64,000 nucleotides of DNA from Syngnathus acus (lineage: Eukaryota; Chordata; Actinopteri; Syngnathiformes; Syngnathidae). The DNA lies in NCBI RefSeq assembly GCF_901709675.1, contig NC_051091.1, forward strand, positions 2,477,967-2,541,966, in the 5' to 3' direction. The translations under genes and the position numbers were made by a program. The stretch's first letter is position 1, and each line of letters opens with the position of its first letter. The notes beneath the pieces were generated by a model. The model had not been told where the DNA came from. It did no database searches and saw only the letters and a program-made list of their open reading frames with translations. Shown here one piece after another: positions 1 through 11,397 of this stretch.

Positions 1-57
1 GACAATGCCGTTGTTGCGAGCTGACTCGATACTGTTCTGGTTCTGCCTGTGCGACAG

Positions 58-3000
58 GAGGCCTTACACCGAGAGCAGATGCTGGAGCAGAAGCTCGCCA
101 CGCTGCAGCGTGTGCTCACCACTACTCAGGAGGCCTCGGAGAGCAGCTGGCAGGTGGGAAACACCTCTTCGGAAGGACGAACGAACGAACGGATGGATGG
201 AGCCAACACTTTTTCCTTTGTCAGGCACTGATTGATGAAGACCGTCTGCTGTCCAGACTGGAGGTGATGGGCACTCAGCTGCAGGCCTACTCTAAGGTGA
301 GCCACACTTCTGGAGTCTCCACATTGTGATCTCAAGATTGAGCCGTAACCAAAGTGCATTTTTGGCGTCCGTTGTCAGTCCCAGACAGAGGACGGCATTC
401 GTAAGGAGCTGCTGGCCCTGCAAGAGGACAAACACAACTACGAGACCACGGCCAAGGAGTCTCTGCGGCGGGTCCTGCAGGAAAAGATCGAGGTGGTCCG
501 GAAGCTGTCAGAGGTGGAGGTGCGACCCGCGCTTTGCTCGCTGTCGGCCCGCGAACGCAAAGCTCTGTGCTTTTTAAGCCATTTGTCCCCGCCCGCAGCG
601 CTCGCTCAGCAACACGGAGGACGAGTGCACGCACCTGAAGGAAATGTCCCAGCGAGGCCAGGAAGAGCTGAGGGAGCTGGCCAGCAAGTACAATGCGGCC
701 GTCAATGAGATCAAAGAGCTCACTGACAAAATCAAGGTGAGGCCTCGTGACGGTTTGCCACGAAGCACACGCACTCCAATGTCTACAGTCGCTCTCAACT
801 GGAACGCATAATAGGAGCCCACGACTGACCCTCAGTCCAGCGGCCGTCCACGCGTTGTGGAGTTCATTTGTTGTGCTTTCAAATTCTCCAACCGGTACGC
901 TCTTCAGATCGTTTTGACTCATGAATTTCCTCCGGCAGGCAGCGGAGGGCCGCCAAGAGGAGCTGACTCAGCGGGGGGCGTCGGAGAAAAGGGAGATGGA
1001 GCTGCGCATCGAGGAGATGGAGGAGAAGGAACAGGTTCTTCAGGCACGCATCGAGGCGCTGCAGGCCGACAACGACTTCACCAATGAGAGGCTCGCTGCC
1101 CTGCAGGGTACCCAATACACACAGCCTCCAAATGATCCCGCCACATTTGCAAATTTGTCACTTGAGCTCCTGTGCACCAGCCTCGCCTCGCGCTTACGTG
1201 CGGCTGACTAAATATGAAGTGAACAGAACACCGGAGAGGAATCGCATTCAAGTCGTAAACAAAAGAGCAGAAAATGGTTTTACATCTGAATCAATGCTTT
1301 GTCGGGTGCTCGGGTAACAAGGCAGCGTCCCCGCAACGCACTAATGGCCACCATTGGGATAGCCAACTCCTCTTTCCCTTGCTGTTGTCCACAGTGCGCT
1401 TAGAGCAGCTTCAGGAGAAAAGCGTTAAGGAAAACAACAGTCTGGGTGAGTCCACGTGTCTCCTCCGGCCATTCGGCTCACTTCCGCTCCTGCATGCAGC
1501 AAGTTTGATTGCGGGTTGCATGCTGCTCTGTCTTTCTTCATCCGTACGTTTCCCCTCCATCACTTGTTCTTGTTCTTCTTCTCACTGCTGCTGTCCACGG
1601 TTCAAGTGTCACAACTTGGGTGAAGCCGGTTCATTTGTCTCGAGAATGACAGGGAAGGGTGTTTGGGTTCTCTTTGTGAAACGATGGTGCTTCGTGGACT
1701 TTCTAGGTGGATTCTCAAATGCGGGAAAAAAAATGATCAAGGTTGGGCTGCTGATTGGCGTCTGGTGTTGGAATGAGCTCACTGAAACGCTGTAGGTGCA
1801 CGAGCAGTGAAGGGTCCCTCTGCAAATGGGCGTTTGTGTGATGTGGTCACGTGACAGATGAAGAAGAAGCCTCCCCTGCAACGACGGCGCCCGCAGAGGA
1901 CCGACCGGCCGAGGACGAGCTGAACCAGCGGCCGCCCGAGAGCCGCGAGGAAGATGAGGATGAGGACGAGGACGATGAAGACACGGACACGGACGACGGT
2001 GCAGTTGGAGATGTGGATGGTAGTCCACATATTAAATTCAATCTGTGGACCTCATTCAGTCTCAGTCTTAGTTAGGAGTCTCTCTTGAATCCTGAATGTG
2101 CTGCGAGCCACACGTACTTTTTTTTTTTTTTTTTTGAAGTTCTGGTAGCAATTTTGAAGCAAGGCAACACTTTGTGAACAAAAACAGGAAGTGACCAATA
2201 GCAATTTGCCTACTTGGTCTTGAACCGATATTTGAGTTTGTCACTTGAGCCGTCCGTCTTTGTCTGCGTTCTGTCCCTCCACTTCTTGTTGCCATCTCGC
2301 CGTTTTGACGAATACCCGCTCAGATCTCCGTCTTGCGTGTTCCTCCCGAGTGGTCACTCGCTCGCTGCCTTCTCTGGAGGCTCTTTGTGTCGCAATAGCT
2401 TCTGTCTTGAGAGAACACGTACTGAACAAGTAATTCCAATTTCTCTGTTTCTGTCAGACAACTGTCACGTTAACAACAGTGGAGGAGACACCACTCGAAT
2501 CCAACAGTTGATCGAGTGTCCGCGTGAGTACCGATCCAACCTCACGGCGTGTTTCAGCTTTCTTTTTGTTTTGTCTTGGAGTTTTCCCCATCTTTTGGGG
2601 GAGGGTGTTCTTTCTTTGCCACCGGACTCCTCCACTTGGATTCTTCATCAGCGATGGAAGCCCCGTGACATAGTAGCGTGATTAATTCAGCGCGTGGGAA
2701 TTTCTTTTGCATGCTCGTCTGTAGGATGCTTGAAATGTTGCTTTTTCAGAGTGTTACTACTGAAAAGCTTCAAATTTGATCTCTGGAAAACTAGCCCACC
2801 TAATGAAGTCAATGTCAGTTGTGTTGTTGTTAATTTCTCACGGTTGCTTGCTTACTGCAGCGGTGAAGCAGCTGAAAGAAGCCGTCAGTTCGTCCATCCA
2901 CAAACTGGCCAACTTTGATGGTGAGAAATGTTGAAGAGGAGGGATTGTGTTTATGAATCCCACAATTGCTGCTTCATGCCATCCGTTTTGTCTGCTTGTT

Positions 3001-6000
3001 TATCAGATGCCCACCTACAGAACAACCAGACAGACGGAGACGACATGCTCGCCAGCCCGTGTCGACTCAAAAGTAAACATTGCTGTTCCCGAAGTCACAA
3101 TATTCGATAACATTATCAATTTGATGGACACAACTCCAGTGTATTTGACAGCAATATCATTTCTACTGCTTTTAAAATTGATGATTCAGAAAAAAATGCA
3201 ATCACAAAAGCATGCGCACGCAGCGAAGACGTGCTAACTTCTGCTAACAAGCCAAACTTGGCTCCTCCTTGACTGACAAAGAGTTTTGTCTCAGTCAAGA
3301 TGCATCACTTCAACATTCTTCCTTGACACCAAATGCTACTTGTCTGCACGCGTGTGCGTCCACAGGAAGCCAGATCGATGCCAAAGAGTCGGACATGTCG
3401 GATACGCTGAGTCCTAGCAAAGACCGCAGCAGTGACGATACGTCAGGTCAGCCAAACTCATTTGGAAGACATTGTCATAAGTTGTTGTGTCCTTCCTGAG
3501 GTAGTGTTTCATACTGTACACCTAGGAGAGTTTTTCTTTTCTTCACTTTACCTGTGCAACTCACAAGTTTAAAAAAACAATTGAAGTGAATGCGTAGCAA
3601 AATGACGAATGAAAACTGTTTCAGATGGCAATATGGACGACCAGGAGCTCAACGAACCGCTGAACAGAGTAGCTCTGCTCAAAGGTAACCGTGGCAACGG
3701 GCAATGTTTTTGTGGTGTTCTCATGAAAGAAAGATAATCCGCTCGTAAGGCGTACGTCCTCCAGGTAGTATTAGTGCACCACTACGACCAGTATCATTAG
3801 TCAGGAAAGCTCTTACATTTTGTGATGGTAAATTATGTTACTTTTTTTTTTTGTAGCAGAGTTGCATCGGGCCGGCTTGGAGCCCAGCGACACGGAACAG
3901 GTCATCCACCACCTCCACAGGGAGCTTCTGGAGGCCCAGGAGTTAGCCAACACTGGGAAACAGAAATGTCTGGAGCTTCAAGGTGACAACAAATTCTGCG
4001 ATAATGACCACAATCTGCATTCTAGCTCATTCGACATGATAATGTGTGCATGTGGCAGCCCGAGCTGGTCGTTCAGGAACCGCAGGGTCGCTTGTCGCTG
4101 TTTATCGTCTTTGAGTGTCCAGAGAATCGCTCTGTAAATTGGATGCATTATTATTTTTATTTAGCTCTGCTGGAGGAGGAGAGGAAGACTAACTCTCAAC
4201 AGACTGAGGAGTCGACCAAACAGATCCAGTACCTGCTGAGTTAGTACACGCACACATGCAGTACGGTTGCTAAGGTGGAAAAGCGTTGACGCAAATAAAA
4301 ATCATCCATCACACAAGTAAAGCTACAACGTGGTGGGAGGGAGAAAGATGATGTCCATCAGTAAAACATGACAAATATCAAGGAAAATGTAAGTACAGTC
4401 AAACCTCTTGGAATGGATTACATTTTTTTTTCCATGATTCGTAATGGGAAAAATAGATTCGGAATTCGACCGATTCGCTTCTCGAACCGCCTTCAAGAAC
4501 GGATTGTGGTCGAAAACCGAGGTTTGACTGTATATGATAAAAGGTTACATGAAAAATACCAAAATAAACAAAGCTGATAACATATTAAAAACCAATGCTC
4601 ACCAAGTCGACATATTACATGAACAATAAGCAAATATTAGACCAAAATACCAAACATTAGGTGGAAAATACAAAATACTAGACGTATTAAAATATCTGAC
4701 AAAAATTAGAGGTAAAGTACACAAATAGTAGGAATAAAATACAAAAAACACTCAAAAATTGGCCATGATTCATGGCAGACAAACGTGGCTCCTTTTCCAG
4801 TTTGCTGCTCTGCTTGTTTGCCGTTACTCTGTTGACCTTCCACTTCTGCCTTATATGTTTTGTGCATGTACAGCTCAGCTCGAGAAGCTGCAGGCCGGCA
4901 TGGAGGACCTCAACTCCGCCCAGGAGGAGGTAGCTGCCCCTCCGCTTGTGACGGCTCCTCACAAACCATTTCACGTCTCGCGCGTGTCCTCCCTCCCTCC
5001 CTCCCTCCCTCCCTCCCGCCTGTCACAGATCCTCGTCCTGCGGCATGCCATGGAGGCGGCCACGGCGGAGCGGGAGCGCGACATCGCCGCCCAGCAGGAG
5101 GACCTGGGCAGCGCGCGCCGCGAGCTGGAGCGCTGGAGGAGCACGGCCGCCAAGTATGAAGAGGAGATCGGCCGGCTGCAGGAGGACTTTGCGCGGCAGC
5201 AGCAGCAAGGCGACAACGCAAGTCAGCTGCAGGGTAGGCCACAGGCATACAGTAAAAAGTAAAACAAGGGCCCCAAAGCAGGCCTTCCCCACCACTGTCG
5301 TCACACATCAAAGTATGAACGCAGTATGGTGGCAGTGAACTCAACTTGCAGCTAGTTAACAATTTTTACAAAAAAAAAAAAAGGATGGCTTCGAGCTGTT
5401 CCAGTCCAACTAAACAAAGCAGAGAGAATTACGACTCTGTTTCTAATAAGCCACGAGCTTTGCCTTTGTAAAGTCCGTTGGCTCGGGAACGCTGTCCTAA
5501 ACGAGTGTGTCTGGCCTCCTTGGTCCTAGGGGAATGCGCCACACTGCAACAGAGGTGCGCGTCTTTGCAGCTGGACTGTGACGGCCTGAAGGAGGAGAAG
5601 GCAACGCTCACGGGCAAACTGCACTGCCTGGAGGCCGAACTGTGCAGGTACACCCGCTCGCCTCAACCCGATTGATGACAGTGAACCTTCGCGATCTCGC
5701 CGGTCCCCGAGATTAGGGATCAAAACTGTCAACAAAAAGCAAAAAGATGCGACTAGTAACTGCTCCCCTACTAATTTGCCCAAGTAGATGTCAACTCAAA
5801 TCGGGATGTAACCATAGGATTTGATGACAAAGGAGTCCCTGTGCTACACAAATGCTGAAAATGTGATTTTGGACCAACTGTAGAGCTCGGTGCCATTTCC
5901 CAAATGACTGCATTGATCTAAAAGAGGTTTGTTTGTTTGTTTGTTTTTTTTACCCCCGCTTGGGTCTCTGCAGCACCAGGGCTCAGAGTGTGGTCCTCGG

Positions 6001-7507
6001 TGGCGTTCTGGAGTCTCTGGAGAAGCGAGAAGAGGTTCTGCATGGCAAGCTGGGTTCTCTAAAGAACCAGCACCAGCAGGACGAATGTCTGCTGAAGAGC
6101 CAGCTGGACCAGGCCCAGGACCGCACGCACACGCTGCAGAAAGAAGTACTCATACACACACAACACTGTCTGTTCATTATATCAGTGGTACGTCCGTAAT
6201 CTGTGATTAATTTATCGATGCTTTCGACATTTGATTTTGATTTTCTAGAATTGTTTTTAAAAGTAAACTTCACTTAAATTGTGACATCATCAAACACCGG
6301 TCTGTGAAAATATGGTCTGACAGTAATCCAGTCCATGGTGCTAAAAAGGTTGGGGACCACTCAATTATATGACAGGGCACGTTGACGTACGGCTAACTTT
6401 GTGTCACAGTATGAAGACACGCAGTTGCTGCTGTCGGACCTCCGCCAGCGCTACGAGAAAACGGAGCAGGAGAAGACTAACATCCACCAGGAGCTGGACC
6501 AGTGCAGGAGCAACCTGAAGCTGCTGCAGGACAAGAACAGCTCTGTGAGTGCACGTGTGCACACACATGCACACAGCTACTATGAGGGTGCACGTCGGGG
6601 CAAAGACAAGCAATCACCTGTAGCTGGTTTTTGGGTTTGCTTCTTGATGTTTCCCTGCTTTTAGTTTTCTTGTTCATTTGCAGCAGAAAAAGTGGCGTGC
6701 GTGCGTGTGTGTATTTTGTTGTTTGTGAGTCGCACTCCTGGACACCCAAGAAACCCAAGTTCAGTGGAACCTCTGACGGTTGTCCGCCATCTGTTCCGTG
6801 ACACCACCTGACGTTTCGAGACCAAATTCAAACCCTTGACGTTCGTTATATGACTCGCATTAGACTCTAATCGTGATTGCGCACACAGCCAACCATCATA
6901 GTTGGAGCGTCAACGTGAAGTCAGCTGAAGTGTGGTGGCACGACCCGACAGCCTCGGCTCAGCTGATGCAAACGCGGGTTTGACGCTGCCCCTCACTCGT
7001 TGTTTCCTCCTCTTCCGACCCTGCGTCAGGATGTTTAGCTCGGATAAACGCAATCTCGTGGCCGGATAAACAAAGGGCTTGACATCATTTATTTGTCAAT
7101 TCTTACCATATGTCTGCAGACGTGGCCTTTCCACCCGATGAAGCTCCGAAGGCCGAATGAAGCCTATTTGAATTTTGCGCAAAAGTCTACCTGGTCTGAC
7201 CACGCACATTCTAAATTCACAGAAAGTTAATGGCCGTTATAATTGCGTTGACATTTTTGAAATTGTTGAATTCACAGAGGTATGCAGTGTAACCTTGGGT
7301 TAGGAATTCCAAAAAAGGTTTTGTGGCCATTCCTGCAATAGTGAGGTCATGACTTTTGTGGAGGAAGTGATGTCATAATGACTGACAGGTGTTGCGGGGC
7401 AACCCTCACAAAATAGTTTTTTTTTTTTTTTTTTACCCTTTTCCCTTGCCCCCGCTGCTGTGTCCTCCCATGTTTATTTGCCGGCTGATTTCTTCTTATC
7501 CCTCTCC

Positions 7508-7545
<38 letters not shown>

Positions 7546-9083
7546 TATAGCCATCCATAGTGCAGCCTGTCCAAGCCATTTTCATGGGTCTTGTCCTGGC
7601 TCTGCTCTACTGGTGTTTCGGCCAGTTGTGGTAGAAAGGTACATGCCGACGTGTGTCCGTCTCTGCCAGTCTCCCCTTCCCTTCCTCCCCCCGACGTCGC
7701 CGCCTGTCTCGCTTCCGGCCCCTTTTTGCAACTTTCTGTTAAAAGGCGTCATTTTTCACCCCGCCTCTTTTGCCAACTTACTGACACGGGTTGGTCACAA
7801 GACGTCTTCGCTCCAATTTTCTCTATTAGCCCTGCAACAGAATGCCGGGATTTTATTTATGTATTATTTTTTTTCAAATTACCGGATTGACTTTGTCTTT
7901 CCATTCCGTGTCGGTGGCCCTTTAGCAGGTCGATGAAGAAGGCGGGGGCAAAAATGCCCGCTTGTACAGAGTTGCAGAAAGGGCCAATAAAGACTGTTCG
8001 TCTCTTTCTCTGCGATGTGAAAATGTTCCAAAGGCCGAGGCATTCAGGGGCTCACATTTGAAACACAAATTCTAAACTCTACTCACGCGGCAGCTGTGTT
8101 CTTCTTTTGGATCCTTCAACTGTCACAGAGTTTGACCCTGAACTCCCAAGAGGACATTTTCCTTCCATTCTTTGCTCATCCCGACGCCGCACACGCATGT
8201 TGGTGAATGCGTCGCACACTCGGAACTCTGCTCCTCAAAATCTCCAAGCCCAAAAGATGTTCTCATTGTTAGCGATTGACGTATTTTGGAAAAACATTGT
8301 CCCAAAGGAGCCGAGTTCCATTTTGTCCCGAGCGCGTCGGCTGCTCCCCCGGCTTCTTTTTCCTCACGCTTGCTTGCGCCTGCTTTACATCCCTGCTTGA
8401 ATTTGTTTTCCAGTCCGCTTGATACTTTTTGCCTTGTTTCAAATTCTTCCTGTTCTCTTATGCAAGCAGACCCTCAAGGTACCAAGATTGTATTTTCACT
8501 CAAAGCACAAAACAAAGTCCATTCGATTAAATGCAAAGAGAAAAAAAATATACACCCTTAAAACTACCAAGATAAAAATTTGACCAACCCTGGAAGTTGG
8601 GTCAATCGGGCCGTTTCTTGCGTGCGTGTTCATCCGGGATGCGATGACATCATCAGGATGAGTCCAAACAATGACGAATACAGACGTGAGTCGTCTCAAC
8701 AAGAAGGCCATCATTAAATATGGCTCGCGCTCGGCTTTTGTTTGCCCAAACGGCAGCCTTGTAATTGGAACAAAGAACCCATCTCAATCTTTGACACATT
8801 GAGGGTCTTTCAAGGTCCAACTAACACTTTTCTTTCCCTCCTCCTGTCCAAGTTAGCAAAATTGACACCACATACAGGCTGCTAACCGCAAAACCATTGT
8901 TGTGTGTGTTTGTGTTTGCTTGGTATCTGTATGTCTCCGTGGTATGTGTCTTGCGCGTGCATGTGCACATTTTGTGTCTGCCAACAGGGCGGCTGGAGCC
9001 CCTGGATGCCGGCCATCGCAGTGATAGTCGCCGTGACGGCAGCCATCATCTACCCCAACCTCTCCAAGAGCAGCTCGGCCTGA
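58..9083 (+). CDS. slmap: SLMAP (sarcolemma membrane-associated protein), 3' part, partial at 5' end
   Basis: Tail-anchored coiled-coil protein of sarcolemma, ER, outer mitochondrial and centrosomal membranes and a STRIPAK/Hippo-pathway component (family knowledge). The N-terminal FHA domain lies upstream of the window. Coding exons read: 58-153, 225-296, 379-519, 599-736, 939-1107, 1395-1445, 1858-2019, 2458-2523, 2861-2920, 3007-3072, 3366-3446, 3625-3684, 3857-3982, 4165-4239, 4874-4929, 5029-5233, 5530-5647, 5974-6145, 6410-6544, then either 7551-7634 or 8988-9083. All have AG/GT borders and join in frame, giving about 714 residues in the window. Recognisable segments include QEASESSWQALIDEDRLLSR, LQEDKHNYETTAKESLRRVL, LQADNDFTNERL and SDTLSPSK, all typical of vertebrate SLMAP. 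The product is almost entirely heptad-rich coiled coil, followed by a hydrophobic tail anchor. The downstream neighbour is filamin B, as in mammals. One exon (1858-2019) is a highly acidic low-complexity insert. Teleosts can carry slmap duplicates; which copy this is cannot be told. Confidence 0.93.
4396..4530. mobile_element. Small non-autonomous TA-target DNA transposon (mariner/pogo-type MITE)
   Basis: A 135-bp element in an SLMAP intron with perfect 12-bp terminal inverted repeats: CAGTCAAACCTC at 4396-4407 and GAGGTTTGACTG at 4519-4530. TA dinucleotides flank both ends (4394-4395 and 4531-4532), as expected for a Tc1/mariner/pogo target-site duplication. There is no open frame. The exact family cannot be assigned by eye. 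Confidence 0.65.
4984..5018 (+). repeat. (CCTC)n tract before an SLMAP exon
   Basis: About eight CCTC units occupy the end of the short intron between SLMAP exons 4874-4929 and 5029-5233 and act as its polypyrimidine tract. The intron is only 99 bp long. Confidence 0.8.
6255..6360 (+). mobile_element. Decayed hAT-like transposon end
   Basis: Contains CCGGTCTGTG and, 40 bp later, CATGGTGCTAAAAAGGTTGG followed by GGACCACT. This wording is characteristic of hAT relics found across vertebrate genomes. It lies in the SLMAP intron before 6410. Boundaries are approximate and no transposase is present. Confidence 0.4.
7509..7545 (+). repeat. Poly-C tract (37 C) serving as acceptor polypyrimidine tract
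   Basis: An uninterrupted run of 37 C ends five bases before the exon at 7551, so it forms the polypyrimidine tract of the SLMAP anchor-1 exon. Such a run is length-unstable, can form an i-motif, and its complement can form a G-quadruplex. Confidence 0.9.
7551..7634 (+). CDS. slmap: SLMAP alternative terminal exon encoding membrane anchor 1
   Basis: Follows a TATAG acceptor directly after a 37-base C run and is in phase with the exon ending at 6544. It encodes PSIVQPVQAIFMGLVLALLY and then WCFGQLW and a TAG stop: a proline-rich linker plus one hydrophobic segment at the extreme C terminus, the form of a tail anchor. It matches my memory of the short mammalian SLMAP C terminus (ending WCFGPLW). 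An AATAAA poly(A) signal sits 353 bp downstream at 7987-7992, so this exon can end its own transcript. It is the alternative to the exon at 8988-9083. Confidence 0.85.
   Translation, partial: PSIVQPVQAIFMGLVLALLYWCFGQLW
7987..7992 (+). promoter_or_regulatory. Poly(A) signal for the short SLMAP transcript
   Basis: AATAAA lies downstream of the stop of the first alternative terminal exon, in a context (CCAATAAAGACTG) followed by a T/G-rich stretch. Its position fits 3' end formation of the transcript using anchor 1. Confidence 0.55.
8988..9083 (+). CDS. slmap: SLMAP alternative terminal exon encoding membrane anchor 2
   Basis: A CCAACAG acceptor opens the exon in phase 0, compatible with splicing from 6544. 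It encodes GGWSPWMPAIAVIVAVTAAI followed by IYPNLSKSSSA and a TGA stop. The PWMP...AVTA pattern matches the long mammalian SLMAP tail. One hydrophobic helix with a very short polar C terminus is the signature of a tail-anchored protein. The use of this exon requires skipping 7551-7634 and its poly(A) signal. An AATAAA at 9543-9548 is the likely poly(A) signal. Confidence 0.9.
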   Translation, partial: GGWSPWMPAIAVIVAVTAAIIYPNLSKSSSA

Positions 9084-9176
9084 AGCACTCGGTCTCACGC
9101 ACATGCACGCACATCCCGTTTATTGGGGCTTTCTTGTGTGGGCCAGACAATGTCTCAGTCACAACCCTACAAAAAG

Positions 9177-9178
<2 letters not shown>

Positions 9179-9217
<39 letters not shown>
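9179..9217 (+). repeat. (CA)n microsatellite
   Basis: About 19 CA units within the predicted 3' UTR of the long SLMAP transcript. Confidence 0.95.
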
Positions 9218-9219
<2 letters not shown>

Positions 9220-9542
9220 ATGTGCGTTGTTTGCGAGGAGTGCGCCACTGCGTCACTTGTATAAAGTCAAATTGTACATAATTGTAGAGGGAATATAAAA
9301 GGTTGTGGTTTCTCACAGATTTATTTTGTTGAGCGGCGGGAAGTTTAGTTTATTTTGGGGGTTTTCTCATTTTTTAATAATCTGTGCTCTTTCTCAGTCA
9401 TGGTGATTATTTTTCCGTTGTTTGTTTTTGTCAAATTGCCATGGAGCCAACCGAACTTCCACATAAAGAAAGGCCAACCGAAGTTCCACACGAAGAAAGC
9501 CGCCTTGCGGCCCGATCGTTTTTTCCCGTTCTGTCTGACTAG

Positions 9543-9548
9543 AATAAA
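9543..9548 (+). promoter_or_regulatory. Poly(A) signal for the long SLMAP transcript
   Basis: AATAAA about 460 bp after the TGA at 9081-9083, followed by T-rich sequence. It would give a 3' UTR of about 0.5 kb that includes the (CA)n microsatellite at 9179-9217. Confidence 0.5.
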
Positions 9549-10189
9549 TAACTAAATAACCATTTGTTCTTTTTTTGTTTTGTTTTGCTTTTATCTTAAA
9601 CCCCCAAATATTGCAGGATTTTGGTTGCTGACAAAAATGCAAACAAGTTTTCAAAAAACAACAAAACGACTTTGTTTCAGAAGAAAAACAAAAAGAAAAA
9701 CTCATTGATTGGCAACATGGTAACTCGTCCCTTATTTGTCAGATTTGAACATTTTAAACAAATATCATTGCTGTCCATAAAAAAAAGAAAAAAAAGAACT
9801 CGATTGTATTTTTATCCTCAGAAGAGAAATTTGAGTTCTTTAGTGGAAGCTCGGCTCGGCTCCAAGTTGGCCATGTTTAATGACATCTGAAATGGCCACC
9901 AGTTTTTTCCCCCCATTATTGATTTTTCTTTCCAAGGGAGTGGGAGAGAGGTTTTGAAACTTGAAACCAAATTATCAAATATGGTAACAAATGTTTTTTT
10001 TTATGTTAACTTTGAGGGCACACAAAAAGGGGGTCAAAGTGCCTCTAATGTAACTTAACACAGAAATGTGTGCACACAACCTCTCGCACGCTCACACAGA
10101 TTCCCAGTGCGTCAATGTTCGTGTTGTGCTGTTTGTGAGCATTTTCACACTTGAATCAATAGCAAGTAAAAAAAAAAAAAAAACTTTCT
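9549..10189. other. Intergenic, A/T-rich, no gene seen
   Basis: A/T-rich DNA just downstream of the SLMAP poly(A) signal, with several A- and T-runs (for example 9781-9796 and 10167-10182). No exon with plausible splice sites, RNA gene or intact mobile element was recognised. Confidence 0.6.
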
Positions 10190-10720
10190 GTGAACCGCTG
10201 TCAACTCTATCACCTTTATCAACTTGATCCATTTCACATTGATGTCACGTTGTCAACTTCAGGGTTTTTTTTTTGTCAACATTCTAAAACTTTTGTCAGA
10301 TATTCCAATTGCCAAGTTTGTCAACTTCCCGCCAACTTAAGATTTGTCTTTTTTGTCAACTTGTCATGTTTTTCAACTTTCAAGTTTTAGCAACTTCATG
10401 TTCACTCGGTCAACTTTTGTAACTGTGACATCAAGATTTCCCATGTTGCTTGCCAAGTTAACATTAAGTTTGTCAACTTCATGTCAACGCCCTGTCAGCT
10501 TCCTTTCAAGTTTGTCAACTATTTGTCAACTTCCGGCCAACTTCGTGTTGACATTACAAACTTGGTCATATTTTGTCAGTTTACAAGTTTGTCATCCTTC
10601 AAGTCAAAAACGTCCTTTCCACCTTGTCAAATTTATGCCAATTTTTGCATAAACTTCATATCAACTTGCTTCCGAAGTCCAAGCGCCAAATTTCATGTCA
10701 ACAAAAGGACCTTTAGCTGT
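10190..10720 (+). repeat. Degenerate GTCAACTT-rich repeat array
   Basis: The words TTGTCAACTT, GTCAACTTC and TCAAGTTTGTCAACT recur more than fifteen times with irregular 10-40 bp spacing. This is a decayed minisatellite-like array built from a CAACTT/CAAGTT core, which is partly self-complementary. It lies between SLMAP and FLNB. There is no coding capacity or regular period. Confidence 0.7.
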
Positions 10721-10987
10721 CGCACCTGTTTTTGCACGCATTTGTGTGCGCGTGCGGGAAGTTGTGTAGCGCTGTGTATCACTGTTTGTGTAGTGTCTCG
10801 TCACATCCATGTTTGAAAAGAAGAAAATAAAGGAATTATCGTGAGAAACACTACAGTACACGGATAGAGCAAGAGAAAATTGTAAAATGAAAATGCTATT
10901 GAATGATGTGCTACTAGAACTATTTTGTTAAAGATCTGTTGTTAGCCACGACAATGGGGGAGTATGAGTATATATATATATATATAT

Positions 10988-11352
10988 CCATCCATCCGTC
11001 CATTTTCTGAACCGCTTAGTCCCCACGGGGGTCGCGGGAGTGCTGGAGCCTATCCCAGCCGTCATCGGGCAGTAGGCGGGGGACACCCTGAACCGGTTGC
11101 CAGCCGATCGCAGGGCACGCAGGGACAAACAACCATTTGCACTCGCACTCACACCTAGGGACAATTTGGAGTCTTCAATCGGCCTACCAAGCATGTTTTT
11201 GGGATGTGGGAGGAAACCGGAGTGCCCGGAGAAAACCCACGCGGGCCCGGGGAGAACATGCAAACTCCACACAGGGAGGGCCGGAGGTGGAATCGAACCC
11301 GCACCCTCCTAACTGTGAGGCGGACGTGCTACTCAGTGCGTCACCGAGCCGT
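10988..11352 (-). mobile_element. tRNA-like SINE, copy 1 (with TGGATGG tail)
   Basis: On the minus strand the element starts near 11352 with a tRNA-like head. It contains GGTTCGATTCC, which matches the Pol III B-box consensus, at about 50 bp from the start. It continues with GTTTGCATGTTCTCC and a CTCCGG...CCCACAT body, and ends at about 10988 with an AAAATGGACGGATGG tail. Copies 2-4 in this window share the body. It is flanked by (TA)n on both sides. SINE status is inferred from the B box and tail; the family name is not known to me. Confidence 0.75.
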
Positions 11353-11354
11353 GT

Positions 11355-11397
<43 letters not shown>

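Noticed and set aside
1609-2041. Ser-, His- and Pro-rich minus-strand frames.
   Set aside because: They are antisense shadows of the acidic SLMAP exon at 1858-2019.
7460-7936. Proline-rich open frame.
   Set aside because: It is produced by the poly-C tract read as Pro codons; the real exon (7551-7634) uses another frame.
10190-10720. Recurring GTCAACTT words considered as a CRISPR array.
   Set aside because: Spacing is irregular, the units are degenerate and short, and the genome is that of a vertebrate.
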